The notes: a model not told the origin generated them from the sequence alone. 64,000 nt of DNA from QPIN01 sp965224575 (GCA_965224575.1 CBDCZQ010000003.1:124001-188000); one strand, 5' to 3'; shown: positions 1 through 9,344, counted from the first letter of the stretch. Program-made: numbers and translations.

Positions 1-70
1 GATAACCACCACTCTCTTCACCTTCACCTAATTTAGGTGCTAAAACTGGAGGTGTATACTGCTCAGTCAT
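1..70 (-). CDS. Start of an unidentified protein (partial, runs off the window)
   Basis: Only the first 23 codons are visible, beginning MTEQYTPPVLAPKLG and rich in Pro, Gly and Glu. The ATG at 70-68 lies inside the last codons of the upstream glycosyltransferase, in another frame, so the two genes overlap by 8 bases. This indicates translational coupling in one minus-strand operon. The product cannot be identified from this fragment. Its tie to a sugar transferase suggests a polysaccharide or envelope role, which is inference from position only. Confidence 0.6.
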   Translation of the reverse strand, partial: MTEQYTPPVLAPKLGEGEESGGY

Positions 71-1547
71 TATTTAAGCGTGCATAAGGTTGACCAATTT
101 TTGGATCTATCCCTATATATTTGAGCAGCTTTTCTGCCTCGGCAGGCGGCTTTCCATCTGGGAAAGGTTTTCGAAAGTGATTGATTGTAAACAATGCCAT
201 CATCATACCAAGGGGTAGTGATATTATGTGGGCAATAGCACCGAGATAAGGCCGAGAGGCCGCTAAATACAAATTATCATTATGGAAAATAGCCGCCTGT
301 TCACCACACATTGCCGTAGGTCTTCTCGCTTCCATATTGGCATCTGTTATGACTAAATCATAATCAATCTTTATTAGAGTTGGTAGGATTTTTAAGGGCG
401 ATATAAACCCAACTTTTCTTGCAAGAACTTGAGAATAGTGTGTTTGCTTTTGATGATGTTCAACTCTACTTTCATCACATAAAATATCTATGGTTGCTGA
501 ACTATTCAGTTTTTTTAGTAACGCTAAGATAGGCTCTTCAAAATCTTCAATACTAATATCAATTAGAATTCGTTTGATTGATGATTCATCAAAAAAAGAG
601 GTCTCTATTTTTGTCCGGTCTTTGGCAAAGACAATCCATGAATCCCAGTTACCAAACTTCCCTCGCCATGTATCTTTAAAAGCATCCTTCAATGTTTGTT
701 TAATTTCATAATCACCAATAACAGAACTATAAAAAATACGTCGATGCAATCGCATCAGTGCAACAAAAAGTGCTTTTAACTCCCCTCCTCCACCCTGTCT
801 ATGATTGGCAATTAAACGTAGCCCATTACGCTGAAAAAAATATAAACGCATAGGAGCAAATGGCTTTGCCCAGGGGAAATCATGAAAAGCTTTAGCAGTA
901 GTAACACAAGCCCCTTTTTTATTATATTTACGGCGAAGACGCAGACAAAGATCCACATCATCACTAAAAATAAAATAAGACCAGTCCAGCACTCCAGTTT
1001 CTCTTAATGCATCTGCCCTTACCATTAAGCAACAAGCGCTTGCGTAGCCAATATCTAATACTGGTGGTAGCTCTGGGTTTACATGAAAGCGATACCAGGC
1101 CTCTACTGGGTGAGCACGATTAAAATGTACATCGCCACCTGCTTCTTGTAATGTATCTGGTTTTGAGGTGATATAAATTGCTGGTGCAGCAAAAATATAG
1201 TCTGGGTTTTCATCTAAAAAATCGCTTAATTGAGAAATACAATCCGCTTCAGGAAAGGCATCATCATCAATAAAAATAAGATATTCACACCCACTTGATA
1301 ATGCTGCTAGTGCAGCACAGTTAAAACCACCACATCCACCTAGATTTGCTTCACTAGCCAGCAAAGAAACTGAAGGGAATTGATCTCTAATTGCATCAGC
1401 TGCACCATCAGCCCCATTATTTTCTGTCACAAAAGTTGGAATTTTTTGTTTTTTTAAAGAAGCAAGAAGCTTCAACACAGGTTCACGATGATTGTACGTT
1501 ACAATTGCAGCAGCGACCTTAGGTACATTAAACGCAGATGATGCCAT
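63..1547 (-). CDS. Family 2 glycosyltransferase
   Basis: A 494-residue protein with an N-terminal GT-A fold: the nucleotide-sugar entry segment AAIVTYNHREPVLKLL (residues 13-28), the acceptor-side glycine-rich stretch NLGGCGGFN (68-76), and a metal-binding aspartate triad IDDD (93-96). It resembles the rhamnosyl/galactofuranosyl branch of GT2 enzymes, which move activated sugars onto polysaccharide or lipid acceptors. The C-terminal 180 residues are family-variable and contain a hydrophobic segment near residues 435-455, possibly membrane-associated. The gene overlaps the next downstream gene by 8 bases, so it is part of an operon that leaves the window. Donor sugar and acceptor cannot be told from sequence. 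Confidence 0.85.
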   Translation of the reverse strand: MASSAFNVPKVAAAIVTYNHREPVLKLLASLKKQKIPTFVTENNGADGAADAIRDQFPSVSLLASEANLGGCGGFNCAALAALSSGCEYLIFIDDDAFPEADCISQLSDFLDENPDYIFAAPAIYITSKPDTLQEAGGDVHFNRAHPVEAWYRFHVNPELPPVLDIGYASACCLMVRADALRETGVLDWSYFIFSDDVDLCLRLRRKYNKKGACVTTAKAFHDFPWAKPFAPMRLYFFQRNGLRLIANHRQGGGGELKALFVALMRLHRRIFYSSVIGDYEIKQTLKDAFKDTWRGKFGNWDSWIVFAKDRTKIETSFFDESSIKRILIDISIEDFEEPILALLKKLNSSATIDILCDESRVEHHQKQTHYSQVLARKVGFISPLKILPTLIKIDYDLVITDANMEARRPTAMCGEQAAIFHNDNLYLAASRPYLGAIAHIISLPLGMMMALFTINHFRKPFPDGKPPAEAEKLLKYIGIDPKIGQPYARLNND

Positions 1548-1766
1548 AAGCTAGATTATTTTAATTACTGCAAAAGCATCTATTTTATCTAATTATTGGT
1601 TTTGTTTTTTAGAAACTTTATATTTTTATAAGATGAATAAATAAAGGTTAATATAATCATAAACAAAGCCTTAAACTTTTATTTATGATTTTATAAGATT
1701 GACTGAAAATTATCTGTTAGACTCAATAGATAAACGAATTTACCCTCAGTTAAAACAACTTTAACA

Positions 1767-2240
1767 ATGGAAAAAATTGCAATTTTTGTTGATGTACAAA
1801 ACATTTACTACACAACACGGCAGCATTACCAAAGACAATTCAACTATCGGGCTTTCTGGGCTCAGGCAACATCTAATAAAGAGGTGGTTAGTGCCTTTGC
1901 TTATGCTATTGATAAAGGGGACAGCAAACAAGAAAGCTTTCAAAATATACTTAGGAAAATTGGCTTTCAGGTAAAGCTTAAACCTTATATTCAACGTAAA
2001 GATGGTTCAGCTAAAGGTGATTGGGATGTTGGAATCACTTTGGATGTTATAGAATATGCGGCGACGGTAGACACAATCATCTTATTGTCTGGTGACGGTG
2101 ATTTCGATTTATTATTACAAAAAGCAAGACAAGTTTATGGAGTTAAAACCGAAGTTTACGGGGTTACAAATTTAACAGCCCCTAGTCTAGTTAATTCTAC
2201 TGATCGTTTCATACCTATTACAGAAAATTTGCTGATGTAA
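1767..2240 (+). CDS. NYN domain protein (LabA/DUF88-like), putative RNase
   Basis: A 157-residue single-domain protein of the NYN (PIN-like) nuclease fold. The conserved acidic residues expected for metal binding are present: D9 in FVDVQNIYY, D85/D87 and D93 in GDWDVGITLD, and D110/D112/D114 in LLSGDGDFDLLL. NYN proteins are usually metal-dependent ribonucleases; bacterial LabA-type members are poorly characterised. It stands alone between divergent and unrelated neighbours, with an AT-rich 220-bp upstream region that could hold its promoter. The RNA substrate is unknown. The family call is confident, the biological role is not. Confidence 0.85.
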   Translation: MEKIAIFVDVQNIYYTTRQHYQRQFNYRAFWAQATSNKEVVSAFAYAIDKGDSKQESFQNILRKIGFQVKLKPYIQRKDGSAKGDWDVGITLDVIEYAATVDTIILLSGDGDFDLLLQKARQVYGVKTEVYGVTNLTAPSLVNSTDRFIPITENLLM

Positions 2241-2516
2241 TATTCCTCACTAAATTTTGCTCGTAAAGATATACTTCACGCATAAAGTAAAACACAATTT
2301 CTGTTAATTTCAAATAAGGCTGGACTTTTGCAAATTAGATAATTATTATGCAGATACATAAATCTTATTGCATACTCAAAGCTATATCAGATAAGGCTTC
2401 TGTTCAACATTAGACCATAGAAAATTTATTTATATTTAATCAGCAAGTTAGCTGAATTATCTGTTAAAACTGAGTTTGTTTAATTTGCTTTCAACAACAT
2501 AATAAAAAAAATTATC
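2241..2516. other. Intergenic stretch, no gene seen
   Basis: An AT-rich spacer between the NYN gene and the secreted protein. No reading frame, RNA gene or strong hairpin was recognised. It presumably holds the terminator of the former and the promoter of the latter, but no specific element could be assigned. Confidence 0.5.
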
Positions 2517-3392
2517 ATGAAATTAATTATTGGTTTAGGAATAATCATACTGTCTGTAACTCAAGTAATAGCAGATACGAATAGTTTTCGTCTTGCAGAA
2601 TTTAATGACTTTGGTGCATCACCTAAAATCATATCGTTTAATGATGTTGGTGTAGGAGCAGTAAACGATGCAACTTTCTCATCTTTTAGCGTTGTTTTTT
2701 CACTACAAGAAAGTAGCAATATTGTTGATGATAATAAACAAATTTCAACTGGAAATATTCTGGCAGAAAACCCTAACAGCCGCTCCCTTTATATTCTCCC
2801 GGAAGGTTCAAATATTGGTGAAGGAATAATTAAAGCCCGTTTTTCAACGCCGGTAAGTGCTGTTGGCATGACTGGAGTAGATGCTGATCAAGCACTATTT
2901 ATTAAATTTTTCGATATTTCAGGTAAATTACTTTATAAAACGAGGTCACAAACAAGCAAATTTGTTGGCGCTATTTCTGATAGTACTAATATTTCTTCCA
3001 TTACCGTAGAATTTGATCCCCTCAATTCTGATTCAGTATCAGGCTTTGGTCTAGACAATTTTATTTTTAGTCGTGCTCCGGTTGAGTCAATATCAATTAA
3101 GCCTCAATCTAGAGAAATTCTTGACACTGAAACGTTTGATGTTGCTATTACTATAGATCCTATCGTTGGAAATGCCGTATTTTCACGAGCCACTTGGAAT
3201 GGTTCAGATATTTCAAACACAGCTCAAAACTGTCTAATTCCTGGAAAACGCAGCTCTGGAGAGCTTACATTTCGATGCCCAAATATTAATTTGACTGCGG
3301 GCGAATATAAACTAACAACTTTCTTTACTTTGGACAATGGCGCTACAATTCAAGATTCTGTGATTTGGAAAGTTATAGAAACAATCGAATAA
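2517..3392 (+). CDS. Secreted protein of unknown function
   Basis: A 291-residue protein with a classical signal peptide (hydrophobic residues 3-17, likely cleavage after IADT near residue 20). The mature part is rich in Ser, Asn, Asp and beta-type patterns. Residues 75-185 resemble a jelly-roll or PEP-CTERM-type extracellular domain (ARFSTPVSAVGMTG, GFGLDNFIFS). Residues 195-291 look like an Ig-like domain with two cysteines. No catalytic motif and no C-terminal sorting motif is visible. Two further genes for exported proteins follow on the same strand (a broken FG-GAP gene and a GDSL hydrolase), suggesting a small extracellular-protein locus. The family was not recognised. Confidence 0.65.
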   Translation: MKLIIGLGIIILSVTQVIADTNSFRLAEFNDFGASPKIISFNDVGVGAVNDATFSSFSVVFSLQESSNIVDDNKQISTGNILAENPNSRSLYILPEGSNIGEGIIKARFSTPVSAVGMTGVDADQALFIKFFDISGKLLYKTRSQTSKFVGAISDSTNISSITVEFDPLNSDSVSGFGLDNFIFSRAPVESISIKPQSREILDTETFDVAITIDPIVGNAVFSRATWNGSDISNTAQNCLIPGKRSSGELTFRCPNINLTAGEYKLTTFFTLDNGATIQDSVIWKVIETIE

Positions 3393-3426
3393 ATTGTTTT
3401 ACTACTATTATCACATCAGGTATTCA

Positions 3427-3930
3427 ATGTTTTCACAAAACTCTATTCTAAAGTCATTAACTAATTCAATACGAAAATCTATCATTTTTCAGTGGGTTAT
3501 TCATTGCAACCTCCAGTGTTTGGGCTGATGAGGCTCTGATCAATCCTAATGAAATATGGCTTGGCGGTGCAAGCGGTGACTTACTCGGATTTTGTGTAAA
3601 AGATTTTAATCAAGATGGCGATCTCGATATATTTTCAGTATTTCAAGACAATATTCAGTATTTCAAGACAATATAATGTTATTAGAAAACACTGGAACCC
3701 CAACATCCCCAGAATTTGACCAACCAACCGTTTTTATGAGTAATCGAAGTACTTTTGAATTAAATCGGTTAGAGATTAATGATTGTGCTATCAGTGGAGA
3801 ACAATTAGTTTTAATAGATATTGATGCAGATGGGGATCTTGATAGGTTTAACAGCTCATTTTTAGAGAATTCTCTACTCATGTCGTACACTTTTTGTTTA
3901 TTTATCTCAAATCAAAAACGGAGAACATAA
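3427..3930 (+). pseudogene. Broken FG-GAP/VCBS repeat secreted protein
   Basis: Pieces of one protein appear in successive frames. An N-terminus MFSQNSILKSLTNS from 3427 is followed, after a one-base shift near 3482-3492, by a signal-peptide core FFSGLFIATSSVWADEA and an FG-GAP calcium loop DFNQDGDLDIF. An exact 20-bp tandem duplication (3638-3677) then shifts the frame to an early stop. Removing one copy in silico joins DLDIFSVFQDN to IMLLENTGTPTSPEFDQP, the usual continuation of such a repeat, and a second loop DIDADGDLDRF follows. The 3' end also looks truncated, and its stop overlaps the ATG of the next gene (TAATG). FG-GAP proteins are normally much longer extracellular propellers. Confidence 0.75.
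3638..3677 (+). repeat. 20-bp tandem duplication that frameshifts the FG-GAP gene
   Basis: The unit CAGTATTTCAAGACAATATT is immediately repeated with only its last base changed (CAGTATTTCAAGACAATATA). Twenty bases is not a multiple of three, so the duplication moves the reading frame out of the FG-GAP repeat. Confidence 0.85.
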
Positions 3931-4859
3931 TGAAGATTAAATTAATTAAATTTAATAGCATACTGTTTTTTTTATTTCTAACCCTATCCCTTAATGCTCA
4001 TGCCGATTTTGATGAAATAGTCATCTTTGGTGATAGCTTTTCTGATACTGGTAATCTTGCGAGTATTAGAGGTCCATTTCCAAACTCACCTTTTTTTGAA
4101 GCAAGCCGAGTAAGTAACAGTCCAGTAGCAGTTGAGGGTTTAGCAAAAAAACTGGATTTAAGCATTGATCCGTCAATGCATTTGGTAGCAGGTGCTGGTG
4201 GTAGCAATTTTTCTGTCGCTGGTGCAAGTGCTTCTGGTGATAGACCAATAGATCTTAGTAATCAAGTAGCCGCTTATCTATTACAAACAGCCGGAGTCGC
4301 TTCGAAAAATTCATTATACGTTATGTTTATTGGTACTAATGATCTACGTGTTGCCCGGGATGTGTCTCGAAAAGATTCTAAAACTAAGCTTAAAGCTGCA
4401 GTGGCTACAATCAAGCAACAGTTACTTGTATTAATTTCTGCTGGCGCACAAAATATTATGGTTATAAATGCCCCAAATATTGGTGCACTACCAGAAACCA
4501 GGCTACTGGCTGCTCAAACTAAAAATAAACGTTTGGTCAAACAATCAAAAAAACTTAGCAAACAATTCAATAAAAGACTTGCGAATCAAATCAAACGTAT
4601 TGAAAAAAGTACTGGAGTAGACTTGGTATTGTTTGATTTATTTTCTTATCTGCAAAAAATATTAGTAAATTCAAAAGCATTAGGATTTACAAATACAACT
4701 GATGCCTGTTTTAGTATTGTTAATGAATCCTTCAACCCCAACTGCGAATTTGGTCAGCGTTTTGATGAGCATTTGTTCTTTGATGAAAACCATATAACGG
4801 GACGGGTTCATGAAAGGGTGTCAAGGGCTCTATATGCTGAAGTACCAGAGGCACTATAG
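3930..4859 (+). CDS. Secreted GDSL/SGNH-family esterase-lipase
   Basis: The start chosen is the ATG at 3930, preceded by a GGAGA ribosome binding site and a signal peptide (MKIKLIKFNS to NAHA). An in-frame upstream start at 3894 lacks these. The 309-residue product shows the SGNH blocks: GDSFSDTGN (block I, nucleophile Ser about residue 36), the block II glycine region GGSNFSVAGA, GTND (block III Asn), and a C-terminal Asp-x-x-His pair in FFDENHITGRVH (block V). It is expected to hydrolyse ester bonds of lipids or acylated sugars outside the cytoplasm. The ATG overlaps the stop of the broken FG-GAP gene, so the two were probably co-translated. Confidence 0.88.
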   Translation: MKIKLIKFNSILFFLFLTLSLNAHADFDEIVIFGDSFSDTGNLASIRGPFPNSPFFEASRVSNSPVAVEGLAKKLDLSIDPSMHLVAGAGGSNFSVAGASASGDRPIDLSNQVAAYLLQTAGVASKNSLYVMFIGTNDLRVARDVSRKDSKTKLKAAVATIKQQLLVLISAGAQNIMVINAPNIGALPETRLLAAQTKNKRLVKQSKKLSKQFNKRLANQIKRIEKSTGVDLVLFDLFSYLQKILVNSKALGFTNTTDACFSIVNESFNPNCEFGQRFDEHLFFDENHITGRVHERVSRALYAEVPEAL

Positions 4860-4929
4860 ATTGAGAATCACTCAAGAAAATCACCTTCATAGGTAACAAG
4901 CAATAAAAACCCCACCAATATGCGTATAT

Positions 4930-5184
4930 TTTTATTAGTCTTTGGAGTTGCTGTATAGCGACTTGACCCAAAACTAAACTATTCTTTTGTTCCCATGCGC
5001 TAAGCATATAAATCGCTGACTTGTTGAGTGCTTTATCAATACTGCGTCTTAGACATTTTCCATCAATGGCAATAACTTCGCCTTCAGTTAAGGTGGCTAG
5101 CTCTACGACCTATTTAGAAAAGCAATCAATAAATTCAGCAAAAAGCTGTGTGACTTTGTATTCTAAAAAGTGTTGACACATCAT
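4930..5184 (-). pseudogene. ISAs1-family transposase remnant
   Basis: Read on the minus strand, a degraded frame carries TEGEVIAIDGKCLRRSID followed by KSAIYMLSAWEQ and NSLVLGQVAIQQL. These match the conserved core of ISAs1 (H-repeat-associated) transposases. An upstream piece starting MMCQHFLEYKVTQLFAEF is separated from it by an in-frame stop, and homology is lost after about position 4930. The catalytic C-terminal half is missing, so it is inactive. Confidence 0.8.
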
Positions 5185-5199
5185 TATTTTTCTAAAGGT

Positions 5200-5312
5200 T
5201 TGAGGAAAAACCTCTATTAACCATATTTCTAGTAATATACTATTATTAATTTATTGTTTGTAATGATCAATAAAAAATAAATATTCAAATTAGAAATAGA
5301 GGTTCCCTCAAG
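5200..5312. repeat. Short inverted-repeat element next to the ISAs1 remnant
   Basis: The left end TTGAGGAAAAACCTCTATT is matched in inverted orientation by AATAGAGGTTCCCTCAA at the right end, enclosing about 75 bp of AT-rich sequence. The ACCTCT core resembles the termini of the larger miniature elements at 6279 and 9359. No coding capacity. Confidence 0.5.
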
Positions 5313-5379
5313 TTAAAATTTATAAATCTAATAGAGTAGAAGTAGATCATCTAGCTTTTATTTTTCTACTTAAAATTTT

Positions 5380-6039
5380 TTAAGGTATGAAAAAAGGAGC
5401 TGTTTCTGGATGAGGAACACTATCACATTCAACTTCATAAATATCTAAACCATAAATAAAGTTTTTAACTTTTTTAAATGTTTTTAGACTAAGTCCACTT
5501 AGCACTGCACTATCATCTGGAATAGGCGTTCCTGCTGGATCAAAATACGAAACATTTACCGCTCCTGTTTCTGACAAACTTGTCTCAGAAGTAGTTAGGT
5601 CATGCATTAAAGCTAAATTACCATGAGCTGTTGTTACCGCCCAACCTATAGGTGACGGTGGGAATTGTGTGGTAATGGATGATACTGTATGAAGGCTACA
5701 TTGATATTTATTGTCATGTTTATGACATGTACCAGAAATAGGACTTCCAATCCATTCACCCCATCCAACAGGTAATATTGGTGTTCGGCCTATCGCGATT
5801 CCATGGGCTCGCACCAATTTTATTGCTTTATCTTCTAGCTTAACTTTCCTTTCTGCTTTAAACCCTAATTCTATGTAAGCTCCTTCAGGATCAATAAGAT
5901 TTGGGTGAGGGTCGATATGAAAGCACATTTCCTTTGGCATACCATTATCAGGATTTTTTGCCGACACTTGTATAGACAAAATGCTTAAAACTACACCGAT
6001 TGACAAAAGTGTCAAATTCTTTGATATTTTTAGATACAT
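5380..6039 (-). CDS. Exported protein of unknown function
   Basis: The start is placed at the ATG at 6039, which has an AAGGGG ribosome binding site and begins a signal peptide (MYLKISKNLTLLSIGVV to QVSA). A longer frame to 6135 adds only a charged unrelated stretch. The mature protein of about 195 residues contains four cysteines, a segment MCFHIDPHPNLIDPEGAYIE, and His/Asp-rich patches, but no family was recognised. It may be periplasmic or extracellular with disulfides. It stands alone between mobile-element debris on both sides, which is compatible with a transferred gene. Confidence 0.6.
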   Translation of the reverse strand: MYLKISKNLTLLSIGVVLSILSIQVSAKNPDNGMPKEMCFHIDPHPNLIDPEGAYIELGFKAERKVKLEDKAIKLVRAHGIAIGRTPILPVGWGEWIGSPISGTCHKHDNKYQCSLHTVSSITTQFPPSPIGWAVTTAHGNLALMHDLTTSETSLSETGAVNVSYFDPAGTPIPDDSAVLSGLSLKTFKKVKNFIYGLDIYEVECDSVPHPETAPFFIP

Positions 6040-6278
6040 TTTAATTCCCCTTTGTTTTTTATGGATGACTTTTTCTTTAATTGACTTTTTTATTTCCCTC
6101 CTCGATAAATTAAATAAGTCATTGTAAGGTAACATAATAATAAAATTACTGAGTGTTAAAATGTTCTGTTCGTGCTTAATATCACAAAATGTTTTCGTAC
6201 CCTAACCTGAGATTGAGCCACTAATGAAGGTACCTGTTTAGTAGGACTAATTCTTATTTACTAAAAAAACAAACTAAA

Positions 6279-6420
6279 GGGCACCTCTATTAATTGATAA
6301 ATGAAAAATTGAGTCCCAATCATCCAATCTCTGCGTTAAAATCCTTCGCAATAGCTTGTTTGCCTTGATCTTGAATATTTTGGTTCTCAATTTTCTCATC
6401 CACAATTAATAGAGGTGCCC
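6279..6420. mobile_element. MITE-like element, family A (intact copy)
   Basis: 142 bp with long imperfect terminal inverted repeats: both ends start GGGCACCTCTATTAATTG when read inwards, and the match continues through about 35 bases. The element is flanked by TAAA on both sides (6275-6278 and 6421-6424), consistent with a 4-bp target duplication. It has no reading frame. A second, interrupted copy lies at 9345-9577. Confidence 0.75.
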
Positions 6421-6454
6421 TAAAGTATTCTTTGCACTCTGTAGAGATTAAAGC

Positions 6455-6721
6455 CTATGCCATATCATCAAGCCATTCATTCAATTGCTCTACATCATTA
6501 AAATGATAACGCTCCATCACTCTCTTTGGTAAAGGCCAAAAATCTACAATGTCCTCGGTAAAAACATGTACATTAGCTTTATATTTTTGTAACACAGCCA
6601 CTGCAAAAAGAGCATCTTGCTTTCCTTTTTTATCATAGCCACGTAAGACGGTTTTATCTAATATAATACTTTTTTTCATCCATGAAAAAAAAGTTGAGTA
6701 CTGTTGTAATGATAAAGTCAT
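6455..6721 (-). CDS. Small hypothetical protein
   Basis: An 88-residue soluble protein. The ATG at 6721 follows a good GAGGTAA ribosome binding site, which supports it as a real gene. It is rich in aromatic and charged residues, with hydrophobic beta-like stretches (SIILDKTVL, ANVHVFTEDIV) and an acidic C-terminus EQLNEWLDDMA. The composition and size would suit a small regulatory or toxin-antitoxin-type protein, but no family was recognised and no partner gene is adjacent. Confidence 0.5.
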   Translation of the reverse strand: MTLSLQQYSTFFSWMKKSIILDKTVLRGYDKKGKQDALFAVAVLQKYKANVHVFTEDIVDFWPLPKRVMERYHFNDVEQLNEWLDDMA

Positions 6722-7109
6722 TTTCTTTACCTCATTTTTAAATATAAACTACTTAAATTTTAGACCCACTATCCTGTCTTTACTGTGATCTATAGCTCAG
6801 ACAAACCTTGAATTCGTATATTGTATATTTACATAAATTCTAGAGTATACTTACCATTAATATTTTTTTGTAATTACTCAATATGTAAAGAGTAAAATAA
6901 TAATTAATTTCTTAAATATTCGGTGAGCAAGTTTTGCATACTCCTTATTTACAGTTGAATAGTTATATTTATTATCCTTTGATTCGTCGGAAAATATTAT
7001 TTTTCCTTACAAATTATTAGTTATTGGTGTCTAGTCCTTAAGAAATGGACAGACTAGAATCAACGTTTCATTGAAATACAAACATATACCGTCATTAAAA
7101 TAAATCATC
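6722..7109. other. Intergenic region upstream of ispG, no gene seen
   Basis: About 390 bp of very AT-rich sequence between divergent genes. It must contain the promoters of ispG and of the small minus-strand gene, but no clear -35/-10 pair, operator or RNA was identified. Confidence 0.5.
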
Positions 7110-8330
7110 ATGTCTATTAAGCCTAGAAAAAAAACACATCAAGTCCTGGTTGGTAATATAAAAGTGGGGGGTGGCGCACCTATTGCAGTTCAATCTATGA
7201 CGAATACTGATACTGCTGATGTTGCAGGAACAGTTAAGCAAATAATTGAACTTTCTAATGCTGGATCTGAAATGGTCAGGATAACGGTTAATACAGAAGA
7301 GGCCGCTAAAGCTGTTCCTGAAATACACAATCAATTAATCCAAAAGGGGTTTTCTGTTCCCATTGTGGGTGACTTCCATTTCAATGGACATAAATTATTA
7401 GACAAGTATCCGGGATGTGCAGAAACATTAGCTAAATATAGAATAAACCCCGGAAATGTAGGACGTGGAAAAAGTAGAGACCCTCAGTTTCAACAAATGA
7501 TTGAATTTGCTTGCAAGTATAATAAACCTGTCAGAATTGGTGTTAATGGCGGTAGTCTTGATCAAGCAGTGCTAACACGCCTGTTAGATGAAAATAGATT
7601 AAAAGATAATCCACAAGAGCTTCCTGCGATAACGCGTGAAGCTATAGTGCTTTCTGCTTTGGAAAGTGCGGCAAAAGCTCATGAATATGGCCTGGGGAAT
7701 GATAAAATTATTTTATCCTGCAAAATCAGTAATGTACAAGAGTTAATCAATATATACCAAGACTTGTCCAGTCGATGTGATTATGCATTACATTTAGGTC
7801 TGACAGAAGCTGGAATTGGGTCTAAAGGTATCGTCGCTTCTTCAGCAGCATTATCCGTACTTATGCAACAAGGAATCGGAGATACAATTCGCATATCCTT
7901 AACACCTGAGCCAGGTGGTGCAAGAACAACAGAAGTCATTGTTGCTCAAGAAATACTTCAAACCATGGGGTTTCGGTCTTTCACACCCATGGTTATTGCC
8001 TGTCCTGGCTGTGGTAGGACAACAAGTGATTACTTTCAAAAGCTAGCACAAGATATTCAGGCTTATTTGCGTTCTCATATGCCTATATGGAAAGAAAAAT
8101 TCAAAGGTGTAGAAGAAATGGAAGTAGCAGTAATGGGCTGTGTAGTTAATGGCCCTGGTGAGAGTAAAAATGCAAATATTGGTATCAGTTTACCAGGTAC
8201 CGGTGAAACACCTGTTGCGCCAGTCTATGAAGATGGTGTAAAAACAGTAACTTTAAAAGGTGACAAAATAGCTGAAGATTTTCAAGAATTAGTTGAGCGC
8301 TATATCGAGTCTCATTATGGGGCAAATTAA
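7110..8330 (+). CDS. ispG: 4-hydroxy-3-methylbut-2-enyl diphosphate synthase (IspG/GcpE)
   Basis: A 406-residue IspG. This enzyme reductively converts 2-C-methyl-erythritol 2,4-cyclodiphosphate to HMBPP in the cytoplasmic MEP isoprenoid pathway. The N-terminal TIM-barrel is recognisable (VQSMTNTDT; RINPGNVG), and the C-terminal [4Fe-4S] domain carries CPGCGRTT and GCVVNGPGE, supplying the three cysteines and the glutamate ligand. Length is slightly above the usual bacterial 370-ish because the C-terminal end is extended. The ribosome binding site is weak. It is monocistronic here, with no MEP neighbours. Confidence 0.97.
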   Translation: MSIKPRKKTHQVLVGNIKVGGGAPIAVQSMTNTDTADVAGTVKQIIELSNAGSEMVRITVNTEEAAKAVPEIHNQLIQKGFSVPIVGDFHFNGHKLLDKYPGCAETLAKYRINPGNVGRGKSRDPQFQQMIEFACKYNKPVRIGVNGGSLDQAVLTRLLDENRLKDNPQELPAITREAIVLSALESAAKAHEYGLGNDKIILSCKISNVQELINIYQDLSSRCDYALHLGLTEAGIGSKGIVASSAALSVLMQQGIGDTIRISLTPEPGGARTTEVIVAQEILQTMGFRSFTPMVIACPGCGRTTSDYFQKLAQDIQAYLRSHMPIWKEKFKGVEEMEVAVMGCVVNGPGESKNANIGISLPGTGETPVAPVYEDGVKTVTLKGDKIAEDFQELVERYIESHYGAN

Positions 8331-8426
8331 ATCATTTTCTAAAGGTTGGTTATTAGACTAACTGCTTTACGTTTACCCAACAAATATTTTTTATAGCACG
8401 AGATGATACAACGGATGTGAAAAGGA

Positions 8427-8520
8427 TACGTAGGTTGGGCTAACAGCACTATCGTTAACCCAACATCTTTGGTTAAAAAGAGCGTTGGATTGTCAAAGAG
8501 ACGGCAGCCCAACCTACAAT
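8427..8520. repeat. Palindromic repeat containing a GTAGGTTGGGCTAAC unit
   Basis: It begins with TACGTAGGTTGGGCTAAC, continues to a matching ATCGTTAACCCAACA, and about 60 bp later ends with AGCCCAACCTACA, the inverse of its start. A near-identical core lies in opposite orientation at 44148-44184. It is located 3' of ispG, between convergent genes, and is non-coding. Confidence 0.65.
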
Positions 8521-8557
8521 TTTATTTACCGTTTTTAATCGCTTCAATAAACAACAA

Positions 8558-9085
8558 TCAACCTTCAATAGTTGTCCATTTAGCAGCTAACTTTGCTGAT
8601 GCAATACCAAAGCCTACACCAAGAATAAGAGAGCAAGAAATAACAAGTAAAGGGTTATTCCAGGCAACACCCAACAAAACATCTTTACTTAATATATCAG
8701 GCGTTTGTAACATGTATGCAAAAGTCGCTGAATAACCAAGCACTGTTGCAGGAATACATGAAAGTACTTTAATGTTTGCAGCAAGGCAAGATACGATAAC
8801 AGAAATTGTTACCACAATACCTGCCATTAAAGGGAAACCTAACGCAGCATCAGCAGGAATATTTGTTAATTGCACAGCAGCATACCAAGCCATAACAACA
8901 CCAAATACACTACATATTGCAACATTTTTTGCAGCTTCATCATTACCCCCTAAAGCAAAATAAGCCGCCCAGGAAATAGTTAAAGCCCATATAAGAAAGA
9001 CACCAGCAAGTGGCCCTACAGCCAAAAAGGTTGCAAGCCCAGCTAAAACACCAATACTCACAGAGAGCGCAGTAAGACCATTCAT
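8558..9085 (-). CDS. DUF1097 family membrane protein
   Basis: A 175-residue integral membrane protein with about six hydrophobic segments (for example GVLAGLATFLAVGPLAGVF, GFPLMAGIVVTISVIVSCLA) and few charges. It matches the DUF1097/YcdZ-type family, whose substrate is unknown. The ATG at 9085 is preceded by a GGAGA ribosome binding site. The next gene upstream, across a repeat-rich gap, also encodes a membrane protein (HPP-CBS), but there is no evidence of an operon. Confidence 0.75.
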   Translation of the reverse strand: MNGLTALSVSIGVLAGLATFLAVGPLAGVFLIWALTISWAAYFALGGNDEAAKNVAICSVFGVVMAWYAAVQLTNIPADAALGFPLMAGIVVTISVIVSCLAANIKVLSCIPATVLGYSATFAYMLQTPDILSKDVLLGVAWNNPLLVISCSLILGVGFGIASAKLAAKWTTIEG

Positions 9086-9344
9086 ATTAAAATCTCCAAA
9101 TTCTCACCTCATTAATAATTATCAATTTAGATTTTGCAGTGAGGTAGAACCACAAAAACCAAAAAAAACACCAAGCAAAGCAAGCATTTTTACTCTGCAA
9201 TGCAAAAGTATTGAGCAAATTTAAGCACACCAGAACAAAATATGCAAAATTCGATTATTTCTTGTTTTTTATCAATCAGATAAGATTATAAAAAGTATCA
9301 TCGTTAATAAAATTTTAAATAAAGTCCTTCATTGTTTTTTTAAG

